Below, in pieces: positions 21,763 through 33,831 of a stretch of DNA of 64,000 nucleotides. The DNA lies in assembly GCA_022560025.1 (NCBI GenBank), contig JAFISE010000095.1, forward strand, positions 62,001 to 126,000, in the 5' to 3' direction. A model generated the notes under the pieces. It saw only the letters and a list, made by a program, of their open reading frames with translations. It ran no database searches and was not told where the DNA came from. Position numbers and translations under genes: made by a program. Numbering within the stretch: the stretch's first letter is position 1; every line of letters starts with the position of its first letter. Origin of the DNA: Stagonosporopsis chrysanthemi (Eukaryota > Ascomycota > Dothideomycetes > Pleosporales > Didymellaceae).

Positions 21763-21768
21763 TATATA
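21763..21768 (+). promoter_or_regulatory. TATA box of the phosphate transporter gene
   Basis: TATATA about 116 bp upstream of the start codon. Confidence 0.5.
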
Positions 21769-21883
21769 GCTTATGCATGTGCCCAGCTTCAGCATCCAAT
21801 CCAGGTTCACAGCCCCTTCTGCAGTCAAGCCTCGTCTAATTCCTTGACTTTCTTGGTACAGGCTCGGCAGCGCTTCACTCACA

Positions 21884-23726
21884 ATGGCTATCAAGACGGC
21901 CGGAGGGAACAGCGCGTTCCACAACACGGTCAACGACTTCGCCCACATCGAAGACGTGAGCATGCCCTCGAGAATCTTCGCAGAGCTCCCACTAACAGCA
22001 CACAGCCCAACGAGCGCCGTCGTCTTGCGCTCGCTGAAATCGACAAGGCGCCTTTTGGCTGGTACCATGTTCGCGCGATCCTCGTTGCCGGAACCGGCTT
22101 CTTCACAGACAGCTACGACATCTTCTGTGTCTCTCTGTTGACCATTATGCTGGGTATCGTCTACAAGCAGGACAACAAGGGTGTTCTCCTTACTCCTCAG
22201 GATACCGCCATCAAGCTTTCCACCTCGGCCGGTACCGTCATTGGTCAGGTCGGCTTCGGCGCCCTCGCTGATATTGTCGGTCGTAAGAAGATGTACGGTC
22301 TTGAGCTTATCCTCATCATCGTCGCAACCCTTGCCCAGGCTTTGGTTGGCCCTGGTCCTGGAACATCGGTAGTCGGCCTCATCATCTTCTGGCGTGTCCT
22401 TATGGGCATTGGTGAGTCCACACTTCCACAACACTATCAACTGCCCTAACAGATACAAGGTATCGGTGGTGACTACCCCCTCTCTTCTATCATCACATCC
22501 GAATTCGCCACTACCAAGTGGCGAGGTGCCATGATGGGGGCTGTTTTCGCCATGCAGGGTTTTGGTCAGCTTGGTGGTGCTATCGTCATGGTTTGCTTGA
22601 CTGTCGGTTTCAAGTCCAAGCTGGACAAGGCTGCCTCGTATGCGACTTGCACTGGCGAATGTCAGGTCGCAGTTGATCAGATGTGGCGTGCTTTGATCGG
22701 TATCGGCATCGTTCCAGCTGTCTGCGCTCTCTACTTCCGCCTTACGATCCCCGAGACTCCCCGCTACACTTTCGATGTCGCCCGCGATATTGAGAAGGCT
22801 AACGCTGACGTCGCCCACTACATTTCTGGAAAGAGGGGCGAGGGAGAGGTTGATGAGATCACAGCAGCTACCACCCGCCAGGCGTCCGTTGCTCAGCTCG
22901 AAGTCCCCAAGGCTTCATTTTCCGACTTTTTCCGCTTTTATGGAAAGCTCAAGAATGGCAAGATTCTCTTCGGAACAGCCATGTCATGGCTGCTGCTTGA
23001 TGTCGCCTTCTACGGTCTCGGTCTCAATTCTTCCACTGTTCTTCAGGCTATTGGCTATGGTGGTGGTTCAACCGTCTACCACAAGTTGTACAACCTGGCT
23101 GCCGGTAACTGTATCCTCATTTGTGCTGGTGCCATTCCCGGTTACTGGTTGGCAGTTGCAACCATCGACACTGTCGGTCGCAAAATTCTTCAGCTTGTTG
23201 GTTTCGTCATGCTCACCATCCTGTTCATCATCTGGGGTTTCGCCTACCACCATCTCAGCGGCCACGCCATGTTGGCCATCTACGTTCTCATCCAGCTCTT
23301 CTTCAACTGGGGCCCCAACACTACCACCTTCATCGTCCCTGGCGAAGTCTTCCCGACGCGATATAGAAGCACATCACATGGTATCTCTGCCGGATCCGGC
23401 AAGATCGGTTCCATCATCGCCCAGGGTGCCATTTCCCCTCTGCGCACCCGTGGTGCTACTGCAAAGAACGCCAACCCCTGGCTCAACCACGTCATGCAGA
23501 TCTTCTCCGCCTTCATGTTCGCTGGTATCTTCACCACATTGCTCATCCCTGAGACGAAGAGGAGGACTCTGGAAGACTTGGCCATGGACTGGGACGTACG
23601 TATACCTGAAACCTTGACTGCTGGACTTCAGACTGACCTTTGCAGATGGGCGATGAGAGCATCACCAGCGCTCCCGCGCACAACAAGACCTCTGAGCGTG
23701 GTAGCGATGAAGAACACAAGGCTTAG
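21884..23726 (+). CDS. pho84: PHO84-like inorganic phosphate:H+ symporter (MFS)
   Basis: Exons 21884-21955, 22006-22411, 22460-23595 and 23646-23726 give 564 aa with about twelve membrane helices. PHO84-family signatures are all present: FFTDSYDIFCVSLL in helix 1, GALADIVGRKKMYG in loop 2-3, and GIGGDYPLSSIITSEFA with RGAMMGAVFAMQGFGQ. Further on are LLDVAFYGLGLNSS, TTFIVPGEVFPTRYRSTSHG and PWLNHVMQIFSAFMF. The middle loop (about residues 270-320) is charged and cytosolic. Role: high-affinity phosphate uptake at the plasma membrane. The last exon adds only 26 residues, an acidic hydrophilic tail (MGDESITSAPAHNK, ending EEHKA); without splicing the frame runs on into unrelated sequence. The first exon holds 24 residues. 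Confidence 0.94.
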
Positions 23727-24440
23727 GATCGATGAAAAGCTTTTGCACTTACTTCTTATAGATATCCCTTCATTCAGAGCGAGCATGTACAACAAATTGC
23801 ATAACACATTACACTTGGCTCATCTGCCACATCTCGTATTATCGTCAAAGACGTCCTCAAACCGTGGTGGAAAAGTGTTTCGAGAAAGTGTAGTAGAGGC
23901 GTAGTAGCACCACGCTAACCCCTCTTTCTGCAACCTTCCATGCTCTTGCCCCACTGTAACACTTCCTTGACCCCACTGTGTACAGAGTCAAGACATCGAC
24001 CACAATCATTATTGCACAGCTACTGTGACCCATGATGGGCTCCAGTGTTGTCGAGTGTAACTGCCTTCTGCAAGTTGAATGGCGTTGCAAAGCCTTTGCT
24101 TCTACATCATGTCCTCAGTATTTCAACACAACCCTCCCAGCTGAGGTACCATGCGGTGGTATGTGTGTATCCCGAGACTTGACGCAACGACCCCTAACCA
24201 GTCGCACGCGGTTGCATTCATCATATGGAGTTTGCGGTGTTACGGTTGCCCAAAGTAGTGATTGCTGACAAAAGATATAGCCTTGGTCTCACGCGATGTC
24301 GCAGTGGTTGCAGATGCTTGCTTTGAGATCGAGCTTACAAATATGATTCTTTACCAACCATGGCTGACTCCACCCCAGATACAAATGCTTCAAACTACAC
24401 GCCCATCTCCCTCGATTGACAGCTTTCAAACCTTGCAGCT
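23727..24440. other. Intergenic region, phosphate transporter to GAL80-like gene
   Basis: About 0.7 kb with no supported ORF; it includes the transporter 3' UTR and the promoter of the oxidoreductase gene. Confidence 0.5.
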
Positions 24441-25657
24441 ATGGCCGCCCAAACCTTGCCCTTGCGTACAGCACTCATTGGTCTGTCGTCCTCGGCAGCT
24501 ACTTCCTGGGCTAGTGTAGCTCACCTCCCTGGTCTTCTCTCAGAGACAGGACGATCCAAATTTACCATCAAAGCGCTTCTCAACAGTAGCGTCGACGCAG
24601 CAGAGTCGGCAATAAAGACATATAACCTCCCAGCTGACACCAAGGCCTACGGTTCGCCGGAGGATCTTGCTGCAGACCCGGATATTGATTTAGTCATATG
24701 CAATACCCGAGTCGACAAGCACTACGAAACCATCATTCCGAGCGTTCGCGCAGGCAAGGATGTGTTTGTTGAGTGGCCGATTGCGAGTAAGCGAGAACAT
24801 ATCGAAGAGATAGTCGAAGCAGCGAAACAGAGCGGGTCGCGTGTCGCAGTTGGCCTGCAGAGACGTTGGAATCCTATCGCGCTGACAGTCAAGGAGCTTG
24901 TGAGCGGTGGTGATGCAAGGTTGGGCAAGCTGCTGAGTGCAGAAGTGCGTCAATTCGGCACCACGAACGACCGAGAGATTCTGCCGCCGGCATTGAAGTA
25001 CTTCACCGACAGGGACATTGGCGGAAATCCGATTGTCATTGGTATTGGACATGGTAATTGCCCTTTTCACAGCTCAGCCCTGCTATCCCCTCTAATAGAC
25101 ACCCAGCTCTCGATACACTCCTCGCCGCGATCGGCGACATCGAGCCCACTTCCGTGCAATCCGCCTCTCAGATTCAGCGCCCATCGATCCGTATCCGCGA
25201 CCCTTCTACCAAAGCTGTCAGCGAAACAGTCACATCAAATGTCCCGGACCTGCTCTCGTTGAATGCGCGCCTTACGCCCTCAAACCACACAGCCCGCAAC
25301 GCAACACTCTCCTTCTTCTTCCGACGCGGCCAGCCATTCCCCGGCGGCTCAGCACTGACTTGGATCCTCAACTTTGAACACAGCGAGATCAAGGTCGAGT
25401 CGCCGACATCTGGGTTCTTGGAGCAGGGGCCAAAAGACCAGCCGATCACGATCCATGTGCATCGGTATGAGGACGATAGCGTGGAGGAGGTGCAGTGGGA
25501 GTGGAGTGCCGAGCAGGCGAGGCTGCCGCTGCCGGCAAGGTCTGTATCGGCAACGCTGTTTGCGTTTGCGGACGGGAATCCTGAGGGGGAGAGGTGGGTT
25601 GGAGTTGAGGATGCTGCGAGGAGGGCGGTATTGATTGAGAAGTTTCTTGATGTGTAG
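24441..25657 (+). CDS. GAL80-like Gfo/Idh/MocA oxidoreductase
   Basis: Exons 24441-25053 and 25107-25657 give 387 aa. The N-terminal Rossmann fold begins LRTALIGLSSSAATSWASVAH, continues with the DLVICNTRVDKHYETIIPSV strand-helix and FVEWPIASKREHIEEIV, and then GLQRRWNP. The C-terminal half is the beta-rich domain shared with yeast GAL80. The usual EKP lysine motif of active Gfo/Idh/MocA enzymes reads EWP here, as in GAL80-like proteins. The function may be as an NAD(P)-sensing regulator or a dehydrogenase of unknown sugar; no galactose-pathway gene is nearby. The intron is 53 bp, phase 1. It is convergent with the DUF3405 gene (243 bp between stops). Confidence 0.87.
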
Positions 25658-25899
25658 GCTGAGGACCTGTACGCTGGAGAGGACCATTGATGCACGCAAT
25701 ATCGCACATGGTTACAAATTGCGAATCTGATGTTATACATACGTACGAGGTAGCGCTTCCTGGAAAGGTGTCTACAATATGCTTCCATATGCCATGTGCA
25801 GAATGACCGTTCTATATCATGACTGTGTGATGAATCCAGACCAACGCTCATGAACGCCATACCCAATTATCAACAAAATACGCAGCTGCATCCCCTAGA

Positions 25900-28431
25900 T
25901 CAAGGGTGCTCATGCTCCGCCGCTCCTTTCGCCTCCTCGACACGCTCCTGAATTAGATCGACTTGCTTGACTGGATGGAGCAGCACAGCAGGCAAACACA
26001 TTCGACCCTCGCCCGCGAGCTCTTCCTCCTCACCGCCATCGTTGTCAACCTTGTAGCCCATCCAGCGCTTCCACAAGTTCGGCGCGAAGCCTGCGTGATA
26101 GTACCAGGTTGTGCCAAGGAAGTTGTGCTGTCGCTCGTCTGAGAAGACAGATAGTCTAGCACCACCTGATGCGCCATTGCGACCGTTGTTGAAGATGGCC
26201 GCAAGATACTGCGTGGGCCACTTGCGGTCAACGAAGACGGGGTGTGGGGCATAGACAGCTTTCAGCCCGTGGTGCAGGGCGCAGGAACCGGGCCACATCT
26301 CGCTGAACATGGTGTGGCGGAAGCGAGATTGTTCGCGATGCATGGTCTCGAGCAAGCGCCGTGACAGACGACCGGATGTGTTGATCGCGGTTCTGCGCGG
26401 TGGGAGTCCATCCTTCTTGTCGTAGCCAGTTACATCTTCGTTCAGGATCCAGTTTGTCCGGTCTGGGTCGAACAGTGGATTAAAGACTATGAGATCGGCT
26501 GATTCTCCCACGCCCCACTCGTGCTTATCCTCCATTAACGTATGCGGTGGCAACACGTCCTCGTCGATCTCGATGTCTGGGTAATTTTGAGGTTTCTCTG
26601 GACCCCATATATGTTTTTCAGGCTTTTGCAACTCAGGCTGAGAGACATAAGGGTTTGGCGGGAGGTGCGACGACCACGTGTTCGCTTTGCTATTGGTGCC
26701 GTGTTCGGTTTGCACGCGCACCATGTGGGTGAAGTCCTCCCAAGACCCATGTACAGATGGGACATAGAAACGAGCGTTACGCTCCCATAAGCCCTTCCGA
26801 GGTTGGGCCTTAGTCCATTTCGAAACTTGCTCAAACAAGTGGTAGTAGTGGCCTGTGTAACGGACATCCATTTCCCAGTGCCAGAAGTACTCGAATTCGG
26901 GATGCTGGTGCGCGAAGTATGTGACGGGCATAAAAGTTGAGCGGTATGCACCGTGGACCGGCAAGCCACGATACATGGACTCCTCCACACCACCGTAGAT
27001 GAGACCCATCTGTCGTTCGGACCACAGTGTACCCATACCAGCAAATTCTGCTGGGAGAGACTGGCCGAGCACCTCATTGTAAACATTCTCGTCCGCCCAT
27101 ATCTGTTTGTTGTCATCCTTGACGTGGATAAGGAAGTGTACTTGGTATTCACCACCAGAAGCAAGTGTCAGCTCAGAAATCATGGATCGCAAATACATCA
27201 GGTCTTCGTCGTCGTATTGATAGTCCCACCACGTGCGAATGAGTACAGCGGTTCGTGGGACGAGCTTCTTATGGGAAGCCTTTGTTTGCTGGCGGACATT
27301 GTCTGTAGCGGCGGGTTGGTTAATCTCGGTGTGATTGTCCGTCTTTAGGTCGATATCAAGCTGGCGCTTCTGCATTGCCATGGCCTGGAATGCGTCTTGA
27401 TGCGTCTTAGATGGCTTCTTAAAGCGCCCTTTGTTCTTCTCCAGGCAGCGGCTCACAGCCTCACCCCATTTGACACTTCGGTAGTCAACTTCAGGAGTGA
27501 TTGCCCATACTTTTTCAAGGCCTTCACGGTCGCCTTCCATACCCGCACCTGTACCTCCCCTCTTCTTGCTGTAGCCCAGACCGTATGGCCCAAGGCGTCC
27601 GAATCTCTCAAAGCAGACATCATCCCTAAGACCTAGCAATTCATAGCTCCCCATGATGTTATCAGGCATGCCCTTTGTCACGCCTTTATATGCTCGTACT
27701 CCGGGAATAGCAATTGTGTCTTTGTCATCTAGGTAACAAGTCTCGACAGGACCGTACTGATCAATGTAGGCGGGGCTGCTGTAGTCCGGGTACGGGCTGA
27801 AGGACACCGAATCAGGGATTTTGGCACCGTCTGCGCGCTTCTCCTTAAGTGTCTCTTTGACGTCTGCTGGCGGGAGCTCAGGATCGATGTCTTCTTTGGT
27901 AGGGTACTCGGGCACATTCTCCTTGCGGCTAACCAGTGTCCGTATACCGCCATGATAGCGCTTCAAGAACGGGAAGCTCTCCCATACGGGCGGCGGGGGA
28001 GGCGACTTGTACAACTTCAGCTCAGCATTCCGTATCGAGTCCCAGCTGCTGTGCAGGAGAAACCACATGAACAGAACCAGAGTACTTGCTATCGCCAAGC
28101 CAAAGTACCGTGTGAAGGCGCGAGGATTGCGGTAGCTATACGCGCTCACCGATGGTTTCGAGGGTGTTCTTCGATGTGTGCGCGACGCTTTGCGATTTGA
28201 GGTCAGAGGCCTGACCTCGTGGGCATGAGGGTTGTTCGGATTCGCATCGTAGGTACCAGAGGAGGCTCGGGACGAGTACGGACTCGAGGCATCGGAGGAT
28301 GTGTAACTGTCGTCATCGCCGCTGTCGAAGCGCTTCTCGTTGGATTCGCCGTCTTCGAGGTCGCGCTCTACTTGGTTGAAGCCCTGCGGTTTCCGCTTCG
28401 CGACCGAGAGCTGCGGCCTAAAGCCCAGCAT
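25900..28431 (-). CDS. DUF3405 type II membrane protein, glycosyltransferase-like
   Basis: Single exon, 843 aa. The first 105 or so residues are cytosolic and Ser-rich, followed by one membrane helix (about 108-127, GLAIASTLVLFMWFLL) and a large lumenal part. The conserved DUF3405 core contains RTAVLIRTWWDYQYDDEDL, SLPAEFAGMGTLWSERQMGL, FWHWEMDVRYTGHYYHLF and PLFDPDRTNWILNEDVTGY. The layout (short cytosolic tail, single anchor, lumenal domain with an acidic D-x-D-like patch) resembles Golgi glycosyltransferases. The substrate is unknown and this role is inference. The region after the anchor is Pro-rich (KSPPPPPVWE). Confidence 0.9.
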   Translation of the reverse strand: MLGFRPQLSVAKRKPQGFNQVERDLEDGESNEKRFDSGDDDSYTSSDASSPYSSRASSGTYDANPNNPHAHEVRPLTSNRKASRTHRRTPSKPSVSAYSYRNPRAFTRYFGLAIASTLVLFMWFLLHSSWDSIRNAELKLYKSPPPPPVWESFPFLKRYHGGIRTLVSRKENVPEYPTKEDIDPELPPADVKETLKEKRADGAKIPDSVSFSPYPDYSSPAYIDQYGPVETCYLDDKDTIAIPGVRAYKGVTKGMPDNIMGSYELLGLRDDVCFERFGRLGPYGLGYSKKRGGTGAGMEGDREGLEKVWAITPEVDYRSVKWGEAVSRCLEKNKGRFKKPSKTHQDAFQAMAMQKRQLDIDLKTDNHTEINQPAATDNVRQQTKASHKKLVPRTAVLIRTWWDYQYDDEDLMYLRSMISELTLASGGEYQVHFLIHVKDDNKQIWADENVYNEVLGQSLPAEFAGMGTLWSERQMGLIYGGVEESMYRGLPVHGAYRSTFMPVTYFAHQHPEFEYFWHWEMDVRYTGHYYHLFEQVSKWTKAQPRKGLWERNARFYVPSVHGSWEDFTHMVRVQTEHGTNSKANTWSSHLPPNPYVSQPELQKPEKHIWGPEKPQNYPDIEIDEDVLPPHTLMEDKHEWGVGESADLIVFNPLFDPDRTNWILNEDVTGYDKKDGLPPRRTAINTSGRLSRRLLETMHREQSRFRHTMFSEMWPGSCALHHGLKAVYAPHPVFVDRKWPTQYLAAIFNNGRNGASGGARLSVFSDERQHNFLGTTWYYHAGFAPNLWKRWMGYKVDNDGGEEEELAGEGRMCLPAVLLHPVKQVDLIQERVEEAKGAAEHEHP

Positions 28432-30489
28432 CTTGAACGACTACACGTTACACACGCTCTATTGCATTCAGAAGCACCTGACTGTGTGTCTGCGGGGGAT
28501 TCGCGTAGGCGCGACAAAGGGAGCAGGAATGTGGAGTGTTGAGAGTGACGTCTGTCGCTCTACACAAACCGCCAGTCAGACAGGCGATAGCTGCCAAAAA
28601 CGCTGTGTATTCGTAATAATGCTTGAGGACAATGTCGTAGCGTCGTGAGATCGTGCAGTCCAAAGATAGTTGGGATAGTTGAGTTGAGCCTCAGCAAGCC
28701 AAGGGACCAAACAAATGTTGTTGCCAGGGTTTCGGCGCTCGGGAGCACGGCAGACGGCAGGTGGCAGGCGTGACTTTCAACTCCTTCCCCACTCCTCCCC
28801 GCAAAGCATTACGACCACATCCCAGCAAGCAAAGACAGAAGCACAATACTTTTGCCAAGGTGCCTTTAATAGCCATGGCGAGCTCGAGGCACACTACGTT
28901 TACGCAGTTCAAGGACCAATTTTGCAAGCCAGTCCACACATTTGTAGTTTGCGCTTTGCTCTCTCCATCAATGGGCCTCGATGCTAGATCGTAAATGCAA
29001 GTTCTGAACAAACGCCCGAATGATTTTCTTTCTACTGCCAAACTTCTTGAAGAAAACCTTGGAGCTGACCCAAGGCAAGCTCATGCCGGCGACAACTCGA
29101 ATGCCCCCACAGCAGAGCGTATTGGTCAGACAGTTTCACTCCCGTAGCACCAATATCGATGTGAAGGGAACAGTAACTAAGGCAATGATACTTTGATACG
29201 GTAACTATCAAAATGTGTAAGAGACTGGTCAGCTCAGCTGCTATACCATTAAAAGCACCAGATTACGCGGCCACCAAATCGACGAGGCTCGAATGTCCTC
29301 AGGCTTCAAACAGGCGTCAGTATCAAGATGTTTGTCTATCTCAACGAAGTACAAGTGACGCAATGGTGCCTCACACCCGTACTCGAATGCATTCTCGTTA
29401 TCGGAACAATCACTTCAGCGACGAATGGCTCGTGTGTATTAGCGCACTAGCAGGTGGCATTAGTGCAGGTTCTTCTGGAGCGTCAACTAATTGATTGCAA
29501 CGGAAATAGTGAGACCTACAAAAGCGGCCGCTACATGGTAACCTGGTTTACGTTCAAAAACGGCATTACTTGGCACAATCACAAGGTCAGCCAGGAAGGC
29601 AGAATCGATTAACAGGACTACTCGTTTATTGTCGTTTCAAGGCATCTGTATGCCTTCTTCGGTCTCCTGTTGTCAAATCCGGAGAAGATCGTCCACGACG
29701 ATGGACGATGATCAGTGCGCTGCGGAGCATCAGCTGGAACGCTTACTACGTGGCTTAAAGGATCTCGTTGAACTCCCTTGGCCGACGAGCCGAAAATTCA
29801 AAGCAATACCCTTATGCGCACTATGCGTATGTGAACTCTGCGACCTGGACATGGACGGTCTATATCAATCATGAGTACCATCAGGCGCGACCAGTGCTCA
29901 ATTGGGACAACCAAAAGTCTTTTGGTCGAAGCTTTGGCGTGCACAAGTTTGGGCGTGCCAGCCTGGGCATAGGTAGTGAAGGATTGGCATCTTACTGGCA
30001 TTGGATCCGGCTGGAGATCAACTTCCACATATTTCCCTCCTATGAGGTACCGATGCGTCTGGAGTCCTTAGTTGGCTTTGGAGCGCATATAAAGCCCACA
30101 GCTTGGCGCGACAGCGAATATCAGTTGTGGATCGTGTTGCCTCGCTCTGTCTTTCAGGTACAAGGTGACCAGTGGTAGCAAAGTTAAAGAAGCCCAAACA
30201 GGAAGGCGCTTAACCACTAGTCTAGGCGGCTTACTATCTGTACAACGCAACTGCTGGTAGCGTGAGTACGAAGTAAGCACTTGCCTTTTTGTATAACGGT
30301 ATGGTGTCGTGAGGATGAGTGGGGAGATGCTGAGGGTCGATCGATAATGAGTCGAGAATGGGGCTTGCAATTCGCCAGAAACGTCCCAACCAAGTCGCGC
30401 TAGCAGTGTTAAACAGCTCGCCGCCTCCTCTTCAACACCGCTCTCACTCGACCGTCAGCTCGACATTGCCAGTCAGTAGAAGCTTCAAG
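28432..30489. other. Gene-poor region, 2.1 kb
   Basis: Holds the DUF3405 promoter on the left and the GST-like promoter on the right. Short ORFs on both strands (for example 29768-30178, +) show no domain. No repeat or mobile element was seen. Confidence 0.5.
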
Positions 30490-31372
30490 ATGACAAACGC
30501 AGAAATCCTAACCTTCTTTGACGTCTCCTCATCCGTTGAGCCACGCTCATTTGCGCCAAACCCTTCGAAGGGCCGCTACGCAGTCTCCTTCAAAGGCGTC
30601 CCATTCAAGACACAGTTTATCGACATCCCTGACATCTCTAAGGTCCGCCAGAGACTTAATTGCCCGGCCACTCGAAAATTTGGTGATGGTACTAGATCCC
30701 CTTCCTGATGGCTCGCCTGTTCTAATCTCGAACATAGGCTCGGATTACTACACCCTGCCTATGCTGCAACACCCCTCAGGGAAGGTGATCGGCGACTCAT
30801 TCGACATTGCAAATTACCTGGACGACGAATATCCAACTTCAGGCGGCCAGCTCTTTCCCTCGAACTCTACTCGTACTGGGCTTGACTACGAGAGCCCTCT
30901 GAAGGATCAGACAATCCTTATTCCCCTGACTACCAACGAGGGATCGAAGCATGAGGACTATGCTCGTTTCAACTGGCACGTCGATGCAACCTTCACTGGT
31001 CATGTAGGACTTGTCGCATATTACATGCCCTTTAGGCCTGAGGTGGAAGACGCCTGCAAGGCAGTCTTCCTCGAACGCGCGAAGTTAGATTCCTGGGAGC
31101 GATTCTCCATTCAGGGTGAAATGAGGGAGCAAATGATGGCATCATTCAAGAATTCACTCACCTCGTTGGCTGAGCTGTATGCAATTCACGAAGATGGGCC
31201 GTATCTTGAGGGCAAAGAAGCAAACTATGCTGATATCATTGTGGGGGGCTGGCTGAACATGTTCTCTGAATGCTTCCCGGCAGAAGAATGGAAGGAGTTC
31301 AGGACATGGCATGATGGAATCTTCGCCCGTCTGCACGATGCGCTCCAAGAGAGCTTCTACGTCTGTCAGTAG
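30490..31372 (+). CDS. GST-like protein of the fungal beta-etherase type
   Basis: Exons 30490-30688 and 30738-31372 give 277 aa. The N-terminal thioredoxin-like domain reads AEILTFFDVSS and RYAVSFKGVPFKTQFIDIPD, continuing across the intron as FGDG-SDYYTLPML, then DSFDIANYLDDEYP. This follows the usual GST order with the G-site near the DS pair. The C-terminal helical domain ends with YLEGKEANYADIIVGGWLNM and FRTWHDGIFARLHDAL. The intron is 49 bp (GTACTA..CATAG), phase 1. An alternative longer frame starting at 30518 is not used because the beta-strand motifs lie in the ATG frame at 30490. Likely a cytosolic glutathione-dependent enzyme; substrate unknown. It is convergent with the ferric reductase gene (252 bp). 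Confidence 0.86.
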
Positions 31373-31624
31373 AGAACCACAGAGTATTGTTGAAGCTTGA
31401 GTGTCAAGGTCAAGAAGGTCATCTAAGGGTTGCTCAGGCCACAAAAGGTCCGGAGACATGGTCAGCAAACTCTAATTAATTTGCATTCTTCGACAAACAC
31501 CTTATGTCCTGGTAAAAATTGTCGGACACAGCGAGGCAGCAGTATGGTAAAAGAGCTATGTTTCGCTTGCGTATGGGACTAGGTACTTGCTGAAAACGGC
31601 GAGAACGATCTTTTGGTTGGCATC

Positions 31625-33831
31625 TCAGCCCATTCGGTCGTCCCATACACATTCAACATCCCCCCTCTCGTCCCCACGCCAAACATTGCCTGGCATGTTC
31701 CTCGTTGCAACAGCAGCCCTGATCTGAGTACCTAGTTCTGGCGGACCTGAACCAATGACTTGCGTCCTGCCACGTTCAACTGTCTCATCCATGAACGTAT
31801 CAACCAGCCCGCTCACCTCCGGTCGTGAATTGTTCAAATATGTGATGCTGAAGTTAGGAACGTCTTGGATTAAGTCCTCAAGATCTGAATCGAAGTCACT
31901 AGAGATTGAAGACGCATCGTCAGAGCCGAAGTCCTTGTTTTTCTCGTCTGGCCTGGGTGGGCGAACAGGGCGCTGCTGTTTCGCAAACATCCTAGCTTCC
32001 GGTCTGGTTACGAAGATGCGAATTCGGAAGCGCTTCTTCGTCTCCACCGATACGATAGCAGCTTTCTCGAGTTTGTCTTCGTCAAGGTCACGATGTATCT
32101 GCGTACGTGTTTGATTGAGCTGCGACTTCAGATATGCCAGCTCGGGGCCGATCCAGGTTAGGTTCTCGATGTGGCGAACCGTCCAAACGAGTTCGATGTT
32201 GCGCACGGGGGAGTCGTCGGCGAGCGCGGCTGTGATAACGGGAAGCGTGTATGTAACTCCTGTACCACCAGAGATGGCAAGGATGTTTGAGACTTCGTCG
32301 TTCACAATCGATCCGCCGTAGGGGCCTTGAATGATTACAGGTGTAGTATCATTGCCATGGGGATAACGGTTCGCAGCAGCTTCCGCAAGCTCAGCCAATT
32401 TTCTGGTCTCGCCGTTGCAGGCACGGATAATGTAGGTATGGCTCTGGACAGGAGAGCTTGACGTCGGGTTCGAGGCTGGGGTGAAAGGGTGCGACTGCCA
32501 CATACTCAGTGCGGGAAAGGTCAGGTAAAAATGTTGACCAAGCTCCCATGGTTGCTGTGTATGGGCAAATGTCATGCGGATGATGGTTCCTGACTCGTCC
32601 TTGAGGACCTCCATCTTGGCAGGAACAGACTTGAAGCCGAAACCGCTGCTCCCGTCCTTGAAACCAGAGTGTATGAGAAGGGTCCGAGCCTTGCGGACTA
32701 CAAAGTCGAAGCCCATGATGGCAAATGAGGCTATCATCCAACATGACAGTTGCTTCCAATGGCCCCAACAAGCTACAATATTGTCAGCATGTATTCTGGT
32801 GACATGAACTTGGGTCGAGATGCTTACCACCGATGTACAAAACCGCCACAATGAAATGTGATTTGAGAAAGAATTCGTAGCCTGTCCACCGAATAACAGG
32901 CCGCAAGCTGAAGACAAAGAGAAAGGTAATAAGCCCCTGCGCGACGATGCCCCAGATCATATACTCCTGTTTGATCCAGTCCACGTAGACAGTAGGCTGA
33001 GGTTGATACAGCCTGCCCTCGACGATGGTCCAAAGGATGCAATGAATGAAGCTTTGAACCAGAATGATCCTACCCGTCCAGCGGTGCAGGAAGTTGAAAC
33101 TCTGGTATGGAATACCGGTGAGAAGAGAAAGCACTGATTCTCGAGCACACAGCGCAATCGTCAGGGGTGTAAGGGCGAATGCGAATGCACCGAGGCGATC
33201 AGCGAAACCACCAATACCGCTGCGAATGTTGAACAGATCGGTGTCCTTGACAGGCGTTCTCCAGCTCTTGTATGTGATACCTATCAGACTAAAGAGCGTG
33301 AGTTGCTGACCCGAGAGCAGTTGTAGTAATACAAACTTACGAAAAGACAATCAGGTAGGCACATATGATGGCAAGAATGAGGACCTGCAATCTCGTTGTG
33401 TATCTAAACACTCTCGAGCATTCAGGTGTCAGATACCGTCTTACAGCTGCAGCGGTCACCCGTACAAGACGATAGCAGAGGCTCTGTTGAGATCCATCCC
33501 CTTTCCTCTTGCTTGGCCGAAGAAGCCGTAAGAAAACTGTCACGAGCAAGGCCACGCCAAAAACTGCCCACATGATGAACGTGTAGATCATAGATTTCTC
33601 GTGGTCTCCATACACGGAATCCAAGTATTCGCAGGACCCAGCATCGCTGGTGCATGGGAGATATCGAGTTGCGTAGCCCCAGTAGTGAATCGCGGTGCCT
33701 TGACCATCCTGGATGTGCGCTCGAGCGACCAGCGCAGTGTCGCTTGTGTTGAAAGACATTGTAAAGAAGGGACGCAGCACAGCTGCAAAGTACACACAAA
33801 GAATGGACAGAAGAAGAAATTGGAATGTCAA
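31625..33831 (-). CDS. NADPH ferric/cupric reductase, transmembrane (FRE family)
   Basis: Exons 33831-33341, 33288-32828 and 32772-31625 give 699 aa. The N-terminus is hydrophobic. The ferric reductase membrane domain carries haem-ligand-type histidines in FNFLHRWTGRIILVQSFIH and FFLKSHFIVAVLYIG-ACWGHW. The FAD-binding motif is HPFTPAS, after PWELGQHFYLTFP. NADPH-binding parts are IIQGPYGG, LAISGGTGVTY and the terminal VIGSGPPELG. A 35-residue acidic/Ser-rich insertion (about 588-622, KNKDFGSDDASSISSDFDSD) sits in the NADPH domain. Role: reduces extracellular Fe(III) or Cu(II) chelates at the plasma membrane for metal uptake. Introns are 52 and 55 bp; the second splits codon GCT before CWGHW. 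No siderophore or multicopper oxidase gene lies nearby. Confidence 0.92.

Larger units (their letters stand above)
20006..21883. other. Intergenic region between GH6 and the phosphate transporter
   Basis: About 1.9 kb without a supported ORF. It holds a simple-sequence block (20389-20488) and, at its right end, the transporter promoter with TATATA at 21763-21768. An ATTGG (inverse CCAAT) lies at 21482, and a CACGTT at about 21456 weakly resembles PHO4/NUC-1 sites. Confidence 0.55.

Noticed and set aside
21715..22818. 367-codon ORF antisense to the phosphate transporter
   Set aside because: It mirrors the codon pattern of the transporter on the other strand and has no motif of its own.
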